Origin: Massilia kyonggiensis
GTDB taxonomy: Bacteria; Pseudomonadota; Gammaproteobacteria; Burkholderiales; Burkholderiaceae_D
NCBI RefSeq assembly: GCF_024756235.1
Contig: NZ_JANUGY010000002.1
Span: 124,001 to 188,000, forward strand
DNA length: 64,000 nucleotides
Direction of reading: 5' to 3'
The translations under genes were made by a program, and so were the position numbers. Positions 44,380 through 53,089 of this stretch are shown here, one piece after another. How positions within the stretch are numbered: the stretch's first letter is position 1; each line of letters begins with the position of its first letter. Under the pieces are notes generated by a model, which was given only the letters and a program-made list of their open reading frames with translations, searched no databases and was not told the origin of the DNA.

Positions 44380-45861
44380 ATGGCTTCATCTCCAGACAAT
44401 ATCAGCATGGCGGTGTTCTGCGACTTCGAAAACGTCGCACTCGGCGTGCGCGATGCGAATTACGAGAAGTTCGACATCAAGCCCGTCCTCGAACGCCTGC
44501 TGCTCAAGGGCAGCATCGTGGTCAAGAAATCCTATTGCGACTGGGATCGCTACAAGGGCTTCAAGGCGACGATGCATGAAGCGAACTTCGAACTGATCGA
44601 AATCCCCCACGTGCGCCAGTCGGGCAAGAATTCCGCCGACATCCGCATGGTCGTGGACGCGCTCGACCTGTGCTACACGAAATCGCACGTCAACACGTTC
44701 GTGATCGTCTCCGGCGACTCGGACTTCTCGCCGCTCGTCTCCAAGCTGCGCGAGAATGCGAAACGGGTGATCGGCGTGGGCGTCAAGCAGTCGACGTCGG
44801 ACCTGCTGGTCGCCAACTGCGACGAATTCATCTTCTACGACGACCTCGTGCGCGAACAGCGCCGCGCCGCTGCCAAGCGCGACGAGCGCAAGGCCCAGCC
44901 GCAGCAGAGCCGCGGCCGGTCCGACGGCGACAACCGCAAACGCGAAGAGATGGAAGCGCGCAAGCTGCAGGCGCTGGAGATGGTCGTCGAGACCTTCGAT
45001 GCGCTCGTCTCGGAACGTGGCGACACCGGCAAGATCTGGGCCTCGCTGCTGAAGGACACGCTCAAGCGCCGCCGTCCAGACTTCTCCGAGACCTATTACG
45101 GCTTCCGCACGTTCGGCAACCTGCTGGAAGAAGCGCAGACGCGCGGCCTGTTCGAATTCGGCCGCGACGAGAAATCCGGCACCTATGTCTTCCGCGGCGC
45201 CAACGCCCAGGTCGACCTGCAGCCGGTGGAAGCCGCGCCGGTGGAGACGCCTGCCGAGCAGCCGCCGGTGGCGGCCGAGCCGGCAGCCCAGGAAGCCGGC
45301 GACGAACTGGCCGCGGAAACCCAGGGCGAGCAGCCGACGGAAGTCCCGGCAGCCGCCCGCGAATTGCGCCGCCGCGGCGGCCGTGGACGCAAGGGCCGCG
45401 AAGGACAGGCACCCGCGCCCGCGCCGGAAGCCGTGCCGGTCTCCGAGGAGGCCGCGATCGCCACCTGGCCGGCACCGACGCCGGACCTGGCCGAGGCACC
45501 GGAGCCTGTCGCCGCAGCCGAGGAACCCGTCGCCGTCGCCGAAGAAGCGCCCGCACCGGTGAAGGAACGCCGCCGTACGACGCGCACGCCGCGCAAGCGC
45601 AAGGAAGAGACCGCCGGCACGACCGCGACCGCGGAGGCGGTGGCGCAGGAAGACAGCGCCGCGGCGCTGGATGCGCAGGCTGCCGTCGCGGAAGCCGCGC
45701 CCGCCGAACCCGTTGCGGCGGAAGGCGAGGACGACGCCCAGGGCGCGAAACCGGCCCGCAAGAAGTCGGCCCGTCCCGCGCACAAGGCACCGTCGCGCAA
45801 GCCGGCGACGCGTGCGCCGCGCCGGCCGGCCAAGCCCAAGACGCCCCCCGAAAATAGCTGA
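44380..45861 (+). CDS. NYN (PIN-like) nuclease domain plus OST-HTH/LOTUS domain protein
   Basis: 493 residues. The NYN domain (about 8-165) has the acidic residues of PIN-like RNases: D15 in 'VFCDFENV', D in 'KNSADIRMVVDA' and 'VSGDSDFSPLV'. The LOTUS/OST-HTH domain (about 194-270: 'ALEMVVETFDALVSERGDTGKIWASLLKDTLKRRRPDFSETYYGF') is expected to bind RNA. The last 220 residues are low-complexity: Ala/Glu/Pro-rich with Arg clusters, ending in a histone-H1-like Lys/Arg/Ala/Pro tail. It is likely an RNA-processing enzyme, target unknown. Single gene; start ATG after CACACAC. Confidence 0.9.
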   Translation: MASSPDNISMAVFCDFENVALGVRDANYEKFDIKPVLERLLLKGSIVVKKSYCDWDRYKGFKATMHEANFELIEIPHVRQSGKNSADIRMVVDALDLCYTKSHVNTFVIVSGDSDFSPLVSKLRENAKRVIGVGVKQSTSDLLVANCDEFIFYDDLVREQRRAAAKRDERKAQPQQSRGRSDGDNRKREEMEARKLQALEMVVETFDALVSERGDTGKIWASLLKDTLKRRRPDFSETYYGFRTFGNLLEEAQTRGLFEFGRDEKSGTYVFRGANAQVDLQPVEAAPVETPAEQPPVAAEPAAQEAGDELAAETQGEQPTEVPAAARELRRRGGRGRKGREGQAPAPAPEAVPVSEEAAIATWPAPTPDLAEAPEPVAAAEEPVAVAEEAPAPVKERRRTTRTPRKRKEETAGTTATAEAVAQEDSAAALDAQAAVAEAAPAEPVAAEGEDDAQGAKPARKKSARPAHKAPSRKPATRAPRRPAKPKTPPENS

Positions 45862-45986
45862 CCTCGCGGTTGATGTCCTGGTGCGCCCGTCGATTCCCGG
45901 GCCGGAATCGGCGTGCGCCCGTCGCGCGCACGCCTGTGCAATAATGACAAGAACGCCCCGCGTCCACTGTCATGCAAAGGCCCACC

Positions 45987-46415
45987 ATGCGTACGCTCAC
46001 CGGTCTCTTCGCCTGCCTCCTTGCCGCCGCCGCGCTGCCGTCCCAGGCGGCCGCACCTTCCGCGGCGCATCCCTTGCTGGGCATCTGGATCCTCGCGATC
46101 CCGCAGCTCGGCTGTTCCGAGACGTATCACTTCCGCGGCGACGGCACGACCCTCGTGAAAAGCGCGGAAGAAGTGTCGGAAAGCGAATTCACGGTCGCCG
46201 AAAAGCCCAGCGCCAAGGGTTTCTATAAACTCGAGGACAAGATCGTGAAGGACAACGGCAAGCAGGATTGCTCAGGCGAGATCATGAAGCCGGGCACGCG
46301 CGCCACCAACTACCTCCGCTTCCACCCGTCCGGCGCGCGCTTCGTGATGTGCCGCGATGAGACGATGGAAGCGTGCATCGGCCCGTTCGAGCGGATGCCG
46401 GGGCAGGGGATCTGA
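45987..46415 (+). CDS. Small secreted protein of unknown function
   Basis: 142 residues with a Sec signal (MRTLTGLFACLLAAAALPSQAA). The mature part 'LLGIWILAIPQLGCSETYHFRGDGTTLVKSAEEVSESEFTV' looks like a small lipocalin-like or YbaY-like beta-barrel and has four cysteines that could pair. The ATG at 45987 is preferred (AAAGG upstream, signal peptide) over 45972. Its stop is 3 bp from the end of a broken xylosidase gene on the other strand. Confidence 0.75.
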   Translation: MRTLTGLFACLLAAAALPSQAAAPSAAHPLLGIWILAIPQLGCSETYHFRGDGTTLVKSAEEVSESEFTVAEKPSAKGFYKLEDKIVKDNGKQDCSGEIMKPGTRATNYLRFHPSGARFVMCRDETMEACIGPFERMPGQGI

Positions 46416-46418
46416 GTT

Positions 46419-46589
46419 TCAGTAGGTGAGATTGGGTTCGTCGTAGCCGAACCAGGCCCAGATCGGGGTCATGGGACCCTTGACCTGCGTGGCGTCGATG
46501 GCCAGCCTGACGGGAGACGGCGCCGTGGATTCGGCCACGCACAGCGGCGCCGCGGCCGCGAGGAGGAGGGCTGCGAGACGTCTCTTCAT
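46419..46589 (-). pseudogene. N-terminal fragment of a GH39 beta-xylosidase-like gene
   Basis: An ATG at 46589 opens a signal peptide (MKRRLAALLLAAAAPLCVA) followed by 'IDATQVKGPMTPIWAWFGYDEPNLTY', which closely matches the start of the mature part of bacterial GH39 xylosidases (WAxFGYDEPNYTY, then KDGKKLL...). Only 56 codons remain: TGA follows directly and the next gene on the other strand ends 3 bp away, so the catalytic domain is gone. It is a deletion remnant; the family call is from memory of the motif. Confidence 0.6.
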
Positions 46590-46602
46590 GTCATGTCGAC
46601 GA

Positions 46603-47589
46603 TTACCAGAGATGGTGTACGTGGGGTGCGATCCGCTCGCGGTACAGCGCGCGCAGCTGTTCCATGGCCGCCGGCGGGATGGCGTCCAGCGCGCTGGCCC
46701 GGCTGTTCGCGATCGCCTGCGCGGCATTCCTCGCGCCCGGGATCACCGTGCTGACGCTTTGCTCCATCAGGATCCAGCGCAGCGCGAATTGCGCCATCGT
46801 CGCGCCGCCCGGCACCAGTGCGCGGATCTGTTCGACGGCCTCGAGCGCGAGGTCGTACGGGACGCCGGCAAACGTCTCGCCCTTGTCGAACGATTCCCCC
46901 TCGCGGTTGAACGCGCGGTGATCGTCCGCGGCGAACGTCGTGCTGGCGCTCATCTTCCCGGTCAGCAGGCCCGACGCGAGCGGGACGCGCACGATCACGC
47001 CGACGTCGCGCCGCGCCGCTTCCGCGAAGAACAGCGTGGCCGGACGCTGGCGGAAGATGTTGTAGATGATCTGCACGGTGGCGACATTCGGGTATTCGAT
47101 GGCCTTCAAGCCCTCTTCGACCTTCTCGACGGAGACGCCGTAGTGGCGGATCTTGCCGGCCGCAACCAGGTCGTCCATGGCGCCGAAGACGTCCGGCTGA
47201 TAAAAGACCGGCGTCGGCGGGCAATGCAGCTGCACGAGGTCCAGGCAGTCGACGCGCAGGTTGCGCAGCGACCGCTCGACGAATGCCGTCAGGTTGGCCT
47301 TCGTATAGCCTTCCGCCACGTGGGGCGACAGGCGGCGCCCGGCCTTGGTGGCCACGAACGGCCGCTCGCCGCCGCGTTCCGCGAGCACGTCCGCGATGAT
47401 CTGTTCGGAACGGCCGTCGCCATACACGTCGGCGGTATCGATGAACGTGACGCCGTTGTCGAGGGCCGCATGCAGCGCACCCTTGGCGTCCTCCACGCTG
47501 ACTTCGCCCCAGGAGCCGCCGATCGCCCAGGCACCGAAGCCGATTTCCGAGACGGCCGCGCCGGTGCGGCCCAGTTTTCTTTGTTGCAT
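46603..47589 (-). CDS. Aldo/keto reductase
   Basis: A 328-residue NADPH-dependent reductase of the (beta/alpha)8 AKR family. The catalytic tetrad is visible: D and Y in 'FIDTADVYGDG', K in 'FVATKAGR', H in 'LVQLHCPP'. 'GARNAAQAIANSRA' near the C-terminus binds NADPH. It resembles YajO/YccK-type general AKRs. AAGGAAAAAAC precedes the ATG. It lies 12 bp downstream of an SDR gene on the same strand, with a LysR regulator gene divergent from the pair. Confidence 0.92.
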   Translation of the reverse strand: MQQRKLGRTGAAVSEIGFGAWAIGGSWGEVSVEDAKGALHAALDNGVTFIDTADVYGDGRSEQIIADVLAERGGERPFVATKAGRRLSPHVAEGYTKANLTAFVERSLRNLRVDCLDLVQLHCPPTPVFYQPDVFGAMDDLVAAGKIRHYGVSVEKVEEGLKAIEYPNVATVQIIYNIFRQRPATLFFAEAARRDVGVIVRVPLASGLLTGKMSASTTFAADDHRAFNREGESFDKGETFAGVPYDLALEAVEQIRALVPGGATMAQFALRWILMEQSVSTVIPGARNAAQAIANSRASALDAIPPAAMEQLRALYRERIAPHVHHLW

Positions 47590-47601
47590 GTTTTTTCCTT
47601 T

Positions 47602-48378
47602 TTAAACCATCAGTTGTCCACCATTGACTTCGATGACCTGGCCAGTCAGATAGCCGGACAGTGCTTTCGAAGCGAGAAACAGGTATGCGCCCACGCACTC
47701 TTCCGGGGTGCCGGCGCGCCCCATCGGGATCGTGCCGACCTGGGCCGACAGCAGGTCGGCGGGCGTGTAGCGGTCATGGAAGGCCGTCTGGATCACCCCG
47801 GGCGCGACGGCGTTGACGCGGATACCGTCGGCCACGAATTCCTTCGCATGCCCGCGCGTGAGATTGCTGACAAAACTCTTCGCTGCGGCATACAGGACTG
47901 CCCCCTGGCCGCCGCCGTTGCGCGCGGCAATCGACGTCGTGTTGATGATGAAGCCGCCGCCGGCCTGCCGCAGGTAGGGCACTGCCGTGATGCTGGCCTG
48001 CCACACCGAGCGGGCGTTGAGATCGACGACACGGTCGAAATGATCGGCCGTCGCCGCTTCCGTCGGGATGCGGCCGAGCATGTTGCCGGCATTGTTCACG
48101 ATGCCGTCGAGGCCGCCAAGCAGGCGGGCGGCCTCGTGCACGACGCGCTCCGTGTCCGCCAGGTCGGCCATGTCGCCGTGTACGACCACGGCACGGTCCG
48201 GTGCACCGGCGGCGACGCGCTCGGCGCCGGCGCGGTTGGTGCCGTAGTGGATCGCCACGCGGGCGCCCTGCCGGAGGAACCCGAGCGCGACCGCTGCGCC
48301 GATGCCGGCCGAAGCCCCTGTGACGAGGATGCGCTTGCCGGCAAGGTCTGGGATATTGAGTTCGCTGCGAGATGACAT
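47602..48378 (-). CDS. Short-chain dehydrogenase/reductase
   Basis: 258 residues, classical SDR: the cofactor loop TGASAGIG (residues about 20-27), 'NNAGN', serine in 'INTTSIAARNG' and YxxxK in 'LYAAAKSF'. The region after the second strand ('IHYGTN') suggests NADP preference. Substrate unknown. It starts 107 bp from the divergent LysR gene and is followed by an AKR gene, so it likely belongs to one LysR-controlled carbonyl-reducing operon. Confidence 0.93.
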   Translation of the reverse strand: MSSRSELNIPDLAGKRILVTGASAGIGAAVALGFLRQGARVAIHYGTNRAGAERVAAGAPDRAVVVHGDMADLADTERVVHEAARLLGGLDGIVNNAGNMLGRIPTEAATADHFDRVVDLNARSVWQASITAVPYLRQAGGGFIINTTSIAARNGGGQGAVLYAAAKSFVSNLTRGHAKEFVADGIRVNAVAPGVIQTAFHDRYTPADLLSAQVGTIPMGRAGTPEECVGAYLFLASKALSGYLTGQVIEVNGGQLMV

Positions 48379-48457
48379 GGGGATGGTCGCGAGTTGTCGA
48401 GCCCTCTTTATACCGCCCAGCCTTGCCGCAGTGCTATCATTCGAAGATGAGCCGCAT

Positions 48458-48472
48458 TCATCGCGGCGATGA
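48458..48472. promoter_or_regulatory. Inverted repeat, candidate LysR-type operator
   Basis: TCATCGC-G-GCGATGA, a perfect 7-bp dyad just upstream of the preferred LysR start (48486) and about 80 bp from the divergent SDR start. LysR-type regulators bind dyads with T and A at their ends in such divergent regions. It lies inside the coding sequence if the earlier ATG (48447) were used, which argues for 48486. Function is inferred. Confidence 0.45.
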
Positions 48473-48485
48473 GTCTCTCTCAACC

Positions 48486-49400
48486 ATGTCCCTGATCGAT
48501 CGCGTCGATTTCGCCGACCTGCGCCTGTTCCTCGCCATCGTGCGCACGCGCAGCTTCAAGGCGGCCGCCATCCAGCTGGGCCTGTCGCCCTCCGCAGCCA
48601 GCCACGCCATGCGCCGGCTGGAAGCGCGTCTCGCCGTGAAGCTGCTGAACCGTTCCGCGCGTTCCGTCACCCCGACCGATATCGGCCTCGAACTCGCAAA
48701 GCGCCTGGGGGACGGCTTCGACGCGATCGGTGCGGCGCTCGGGCTCATCGACACGGCCACGCCGGCCCATGGCGAACTGCGCATCAACGTGTTCGCGGAC
48801 GCGGCCCACCAGTTGATCGAAGGGGCGATCGTGGCATTCGCCCGGGTCTATCCCGATGTACGGCTGACCGTCGTCGTGGAAGACCGGCCCATCGATATCG
48901 TCGAAGAAGGCTACGATGCCGGCGTCCGGTATGGCCATTACGTTCCGGAAGACATGGTCGCCGTGCCCCTGAGCGGCCCCCAGCGCTGGGTCGTGGCGGC
49001 GGCCCCGGCGTATCTGGCCAACTACGGCGAGCCGGCGCATCCCGACGACCTGGCGCGGCACCGGTGCCTGCAGCTGCTGCTCGGCGACAACTCGGCCTAC
49101 AAGTGGGAATTCGACATCGACGGCGAACGGCGCCGGATCCGTGTGCCGGGACCGATCACGATCAACGATACGGCCACGACGATCGCCGTGGCGAAATCCG
49201 GCGCGGGCCTGGCCTATCTGCTCGAATCCAGGATCGCGGGCGAACTGGCCGAGGGTAGCCTGCGCATCGTGCTGGATGCGTTCGCAGCGCACGGCGAGCC
49301 TTTCCACATGTACTACAGCAGCCGGCGCCACAGTCATCCGGCGCTGCGCACCCTGATCAACATCATCCGTGCCGGGCAGTCCCTGCCGCCCGTCGGCTGA
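48486..49400 (+). CDS. LysR-family transcriptional regulator
   Basis: 304 residues. The N-terminal helix-turn-helix 'DLRLFLAIVRTRSFKAAAIQLGLSPSAASHAMRRLEARLAVKLLNRSARSVTPT' is canonical; the effector domain follows ('GELRINVFADAAHQLI...PDVRLTVVVEDRPIDIVEEGYDAGVRYG'). The ATG at 48486 gives the usual short leader before the HTH; 48447 is an in-frame alternative. It is divergent from the SDR/AKR pair, its probable target. Confidence 0.92.
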   Translation: MSLIDRVDFADLRLFLAIVRTRSFKAAAIQLGLSPSAASHAMRRLEARLAVKLLNRSARSVTPTDIGLELAKRLGDGFDAIGAALGLIDTATPAHGELRINVFADAAHQLIEGAIVAFARVYPDVRLTVVVEDRPIDIVEEGYDAGVRYGHYVPEDMVAVPLSGPQRWVVAAAPAYLANYGEPAHPDDLARHRCLQLLLGDNSAYKWEFDIDGERRRIRVPGPITINDTATTIAVAKSGAGLAYLLESRIAGELAEGSLRIVLDAFAAHGEPFHMYYSSRRHSHPALRTLINIIRAGQSLPPVG

Positions 49401-49462
49401 AAACCTGCTGCCGCGCCTTAGGTGTATATTGCCGGGCGATCAGCTCACTTTTTGGATCCTCG

Positions 49463-50938
49463 ATGTCCCCGGCTTTACTTTTCTGCATCCTCATCGCGTA
49501 TTTCGCCCTGCTGCTCGGCGTCGCCTGGGCCACGGGGCGGGGTGCCAACAACGACAGTTTTTTCATCGGTAACAAGAGCAGCAACTGGATGCTCGTCGCG
49601 TTCGGCATGGTCGGCACCACGCTGTCCGGCGCCACGTTCATCAGCGTGCCGGGCGCCGTCGGGGCCGACGGCTTCGGCTATGCGCAAATCCTCATCGGCT
49701 ACGTGATCGGCTACATCGCGGTCGTCGTCCTGCTGCTGCCGCTGTACTACCGCCTCCGGTTGACCTCGATCTACCACTACCTCGACGTGCGCCTCGGCCG
49801 CCGCGCCTACCAGAGCGGGGCCGGGTTCTTCATCCTGTCGCGCCTGTTCGGCGCCACGGCGCGGCTGTACCTCGTCGTCGCCGTCCTGCAGACCATCATC
49901 CTCGACAGCCTCGGCGTGCCGTTCTGGCTCACGACCTTCGTCATCCTCGGCATGATCCTGCTGTACACGGTCCAGGGCGGCGTAAAGACCATCGTCTGGA
50001 CCGACACGCTGCAGACGACGTGCATGCTGGCCGGCCTGTTCGCCTGCGTCGCGTTCATGCTGGGCCAACTGGACCTGACGATCCCCGAGGCGCTGCGGCA
50101 GATGCAGGACAAGGGCCTCGCGCGCGTCTTTACGCATGATCCCGACAGCCCCGGCTACTGGCTCAAGCAGATCGTGGCCGGCATCTTCATCGTGCTGACG
50201 ATGACGGGCATGGACCAGGAAATGATGCAGAAGACGATCTCCGTGAAGACGCTGAAGGATTCGCAGAAGAACCTCCTGAGCCTCACGGCCGTGCTGGTCG
50301 TCGTGCTGTGCGCCTTCCTGTTCCTCGGCGGCCTGCTGTACCTGTATGCGCCGATTGCCGGCGTCACGGCGACGGGCGACAAAATCTTCCCGGCCGTCGT
50401 GATGGGCCACCTGCCCGCCGCGGTGCAGATCATCTTCCTGATCGCGCTGATCTCGGCGCTGTTCCCCAGTGCCGACGGCGCCATCACGGCGCTGACGTCC
50501 ACGTTCTGCATCGACATCCTCGGCATCAAGCGCCGCACCGACCTGACGGAACACCAGCGCGTGCGCCTGCGCCGCCATGTCCACCTCGCATTCGCCGCGT
50601 TGTTCCTCGCGATGGTGCTCGTCTTCAAATGGGTGGACAATCCCAGCATGATCGTCGTCATCCTGAAGCTCGCAAGTTATACATACGGACCCTTGCTCGG
50701 TCTGTTCGCCTTCGGCATGATGACGACGCGGACGTTGCACGACCGCCTCGTGCCCGTGGTGACGATCGGCGCGCCGATCCTGTGCGCGCTGCTGGAGCAT
50801 TACCAGCATGCGCTGCTGGGCAGTTACCGCCTCGGCCTCGAACTGCTGATCGTGAACGGCGCCCTCGTATTCGCCGGGCTGTTCGCGATCTCGCGCCGCG
50901 CCGAGCCGTCCGCCCTGACCGAACCGAATCTCAACTAG
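49463..50938 (+). CDS. Sodium:solute symporter (SSS family)
   Basis: A 491-residue inner-membrane protein with about thirteen hydrophobic helices and SSS features: 'GNKSSNWMLVAFGMVGTTLSGATFISVPG' (helix 2, sodium site), 'YVIGYIAVVVLLLPLYYRLRLTSIYHYLDVRLG', 'VQGGVKTIVWTDTLQTTCM', 'ALISALFPSADGAITALTS'. The family moves sugars, amino acids or organic acids with sodium; the substrate is not recognisable. sppA begins 11 bp after the stop. Confidence 0.9.
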   Translation: MSPALLFCILIAYFALLLGVAWATGRGANNDSFFIGNKSSNWMLVAFGMVGTTLSGATFISVPGAVGADGFGYAQILIGYVIGYIAVVVLLLPLYYRLRLTSIYHYLDVRLGRRAYQSGAGFFILSRLFGATARLYLVVAVLQTIILDSLGVPFWLTTFVILGMILLYTVQGGVKTIVWTDTLQTTCMLAGLFACVAFMLGQLDLTIPEALRQMQDKGLARVFTHDPDSPGYWLKQIVAGIFIVLTMTGMDQEMMQKTISVKTLKDSQKNLLSLTAVLVVVLCAFLFLGGLLYLYAPIAGVTATGDKIFPAVVMGHLPAAVQIIFLIALISALFPSADGAITALTSTFCIDILGIKRRTDLTEHQRVRLRRHVHLAFAALFLAMVLVFKWVDNPSMIVVILKLASYTYGPLLGLFAFGMMTTRTLHDRLVPVVTIGAPILCALLEHYQHALLGSYRLGLELLIVNGALVFAGLFAISRRAEPSALTEPNLN

Positions 50939-50949
50939 CCGGAGCCCTA

Positions 50950-52821
50950 ATGTCATTCAAGCCTTTCTCCTCTCTGCGCCGCGGCATCGGCGCGCTGTGG
51001 CGCGGCCTCGACGCCACCCGCCGCTTCGTGCTGAACCTCATCTTCCTGGTCATCCTGATCGCGTTCTTCTGGGCGCTGTTCGGCGGGGGCCTCAAGCCGC
51101 TGGCGCCGAAGACGGCGCTCGTGCTGGACCTGAAGGGCGAACTGGTCGAGGAGCGCGCGGGCAGCGTGCGCGATTCCGTCGTCGCCGGCCTGTCGGGCAA
51201 CGGTCGCCGCCTCGTGCGCCTGCCGGACGTCCTGAAGGCGCTGGACGGCGCCGCGAAGGACGGCAACGTGAACGAAGTTCTGGTGCTGCTGGACGAGCTG
51301 GATGGCGGCGGCCTCGCGTCCGTGCGCGAGATCGGCGCGGCCATCGAGCGCGTGAAGGCGGCCGGCAAGCGCGTCGTCGTCTGGGGCGGCAACTTCGACC
51401 AGAAGCGCTACCTGATCGCCGCGCACGCCAGCGAGATCTACCTGCACCCGATGGGCATGGTGATGATCGAAGGCTTCGGCCGCCACCGCAATTACTACCG
51501 CGACGCGCTGGACAAGGTCGGCGTCACCGTCAACCTGATGAAGGTCGGCACGTATAAAAGCTTTGCGGAGCCGTTCATCGGCAACGGCCCGTCGCAGGCC
51601 GCGCAGGAGGCGGACAGCTTCCTGTACAACGGCCTGTGGACCGCGTACACGGCCGAAGTGGAGAAGGCGCGCAAGCTGCCGGCGGGGTCGATCGCGAAAG
51701 GCATCGACGAGCTGCCGCAGCGCCTGGAAGCGGCCAACGGCAACGCGGCCAAGGTGGCGCTGGACTGGAAGCTGATCGACGGCGTCAAGACCCGCGACGA
51801 AGTGCGCGACATGTTCATCAAGCGCGGTGTGTACGACGACCGTATCAAGACCTTCCGCCAGGTGAGCTTCGGCGACTACGTGGCGCGCAATCCGGAGAAG
51901 CCGTTCGGCGACGCGGTGGCCGTCGTCGTCGCGGCCGGCGACATCACGGAAGGCACGGGCGGCCCCGGCATGGTGGGCGGCATCTCGACGGCGAACCTGA
52001 TCCGCAGCGTGCGCGAGGACTCGTCGGTGAAAGCCGTCGTCCTGCGCGTCAATTCGCCGGGCGGCAGCGCCTACGGTTCGGAACTGATCCGGCGCGAGCT
52101 GGAACTGACGCGCGCGGCCGGCAAGCCGGTCGTCGTGTCGATGGGCGACGTGGCCGCGTCGGGCGGCTACTGGATCTCGATGGCGGCCGATGAAGTCATC
52201 GCCGACCCGTCCACCGTCACCGGTTCGATCGGCGTGTTCGCCATCCTGCCGACCGCGGACAAGGTCGTCGACAAACTGGGCATCCACACGGCCGGCGTGA
52301 CGACCACGTGGCTCGCGGACGCCTACAATCCGCTGCGCCCCCTCGATCCGCGCTTCGGCCAGCTGATCCAGTCCAGCATCAACCACGTGTACGACGAGTT
52401 CACGACCAAGGCCGCCGTCGCGCGCAAGACGACGCCGGCCAAGATCGACGAGGTAGGCCAGGGCCGCGTCTGGACGGGCACGCAGGCCAAGGAACGCGGC
52501 CTCGTCGACCGCCTGGGCAGCTACGGCGACGCGCTGCGCTCGGCCGCGAAGCGGGCCCACCTGGGCGACGATTTCCGCGTCACGTACGCCGAGCAGCCGA
52601 CCACGCTGGCCGAACGCGTGCTGGAGCGCATGGGCCTGTCGGACGCGCAGATCCTGAATGTGCAGGTGAAGCTGGGCCTGCTGCCGGTCGACCTCGGCGC
52701 GGCCGCCCTGGGCGGCAACGCGACGGCAGGCATCACCAGGGATCTGGGCTGGCTGTCCGCCGTCGCCGACCGCAAGCAACCGTTCGCGGCCGTCACGCAC
52801 TGCCTGTGCGGGGTGCCCTGA
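50950..52821 (+). CDS. sppA: Signal peptide peptidase SppA, 67K type
   Basis: A 623-residue membrane-anchored serine protease that degrades cleaved signal peptides in the periplasm. One N-terminal membrane helix (about 25-48) precedes tandem SppA domains. The catalytic lysine is K203 in 'KVGTYKSFAEPF' and the nucleophile is S404 in 'GDVAASGGYWIS', the Ser-Lys dyad split across the two repeats as in E. coli SppA (618 aa). It follows the SSS gene closely and is closed by a strong terminator. Confidence 0.96.
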   Translation: MSFKPFSSLRRGIGALWRGLDATRRFVLNLIFLVILIAFFWALFGGGLKPLAPKTALVLDLKGELVEERAGSVRDSVVAGLSGNGRRLVRLPDVLKALDGAAKDGNVNEVLVLLDELDGGGLASVREIGAAIERVKAAGKRVVVWGGNFDQKRYLIAAHASEIYLHPMGMVMIEGFGRHRNYYRDALDKVGVTVNLMKVGTYKSFAEPFIGNGPSQAAQEADSFLYNGLWTAYTAEVEKARKLPAGSIAKGIDELPQRLEAANGNAAKVALDWKLIDGVKTRDEVRDMFIKRGVYDDRIKTFRQVSFGDYVARNPEKPFGDAVAVVVAAGDITEGTGGPGMVGGISTANLIRSVREDSSVKAVVLRVNSPGGSAYGSELIRRELELTRAAGKPVVVSMGDVAASGGYWISMAADEVIADPSTVTGSIGVFAILPTADKVVDKLGIHTAGVTTTWLADAYNPLRPLDPRFGQLIQSSINHVYDEFTTKAAVARKTTPAKIDEVGQGRVWTGTQAKERGLVDRLGSYGDALRSAAKRAHLGDDFRVTYAEQPTTLAERVLERMGLSDAQILNVQVKLGLLPVDLGAAALGGNATAGITRDLGWLSAVADRKQPFAAVTHCLCGVP

Positions 52822-52878
52822 ACCTTTCCGAAGCGTTAATCTTTGTAACAGCGTGTAGTCAGGCAACCATACACCGCT

Positions 52879-52918
52879 AAACGGGCGTGGGAATCTTCCC
52901 ACGCCCGTTTTGTTTTGA
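52879..52918 (+). terminator. Strong intrinsic terminator after sppA
   Basis: A near-perfect 14-15 bp stem: AACGGGCGTGGGAA against TTCCCACGCCCGTT, loop TC (52894-52895), followed by TTTTGTTTT. It lies 58 bp after the sppA stop and isolates that operon from the mdt operon. Confidence 0.92.
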
Positions 52919-53089
52919 TCTCCCCGTATGTAGGCGGCTTCTGTGTAAAGCCATGTAAAGATGCAACTTCTTATGCCTGGAGAGAGGTCCGCTCACCGTA
53001 CGTTACGAAACATAAGGCAATGGCAGGCCGTGCTACATTTCAAAGGAACATTTATTGTGCTTTTGAACACGAGGCCACCAGGGACCAGC

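Noticed and set aside
46419..46589. Genuine small secreted protein
   Set aside because: After the leader it matches only the first residues of a larger glycosidase family and stops at a junction, so a fragment is the better reading.
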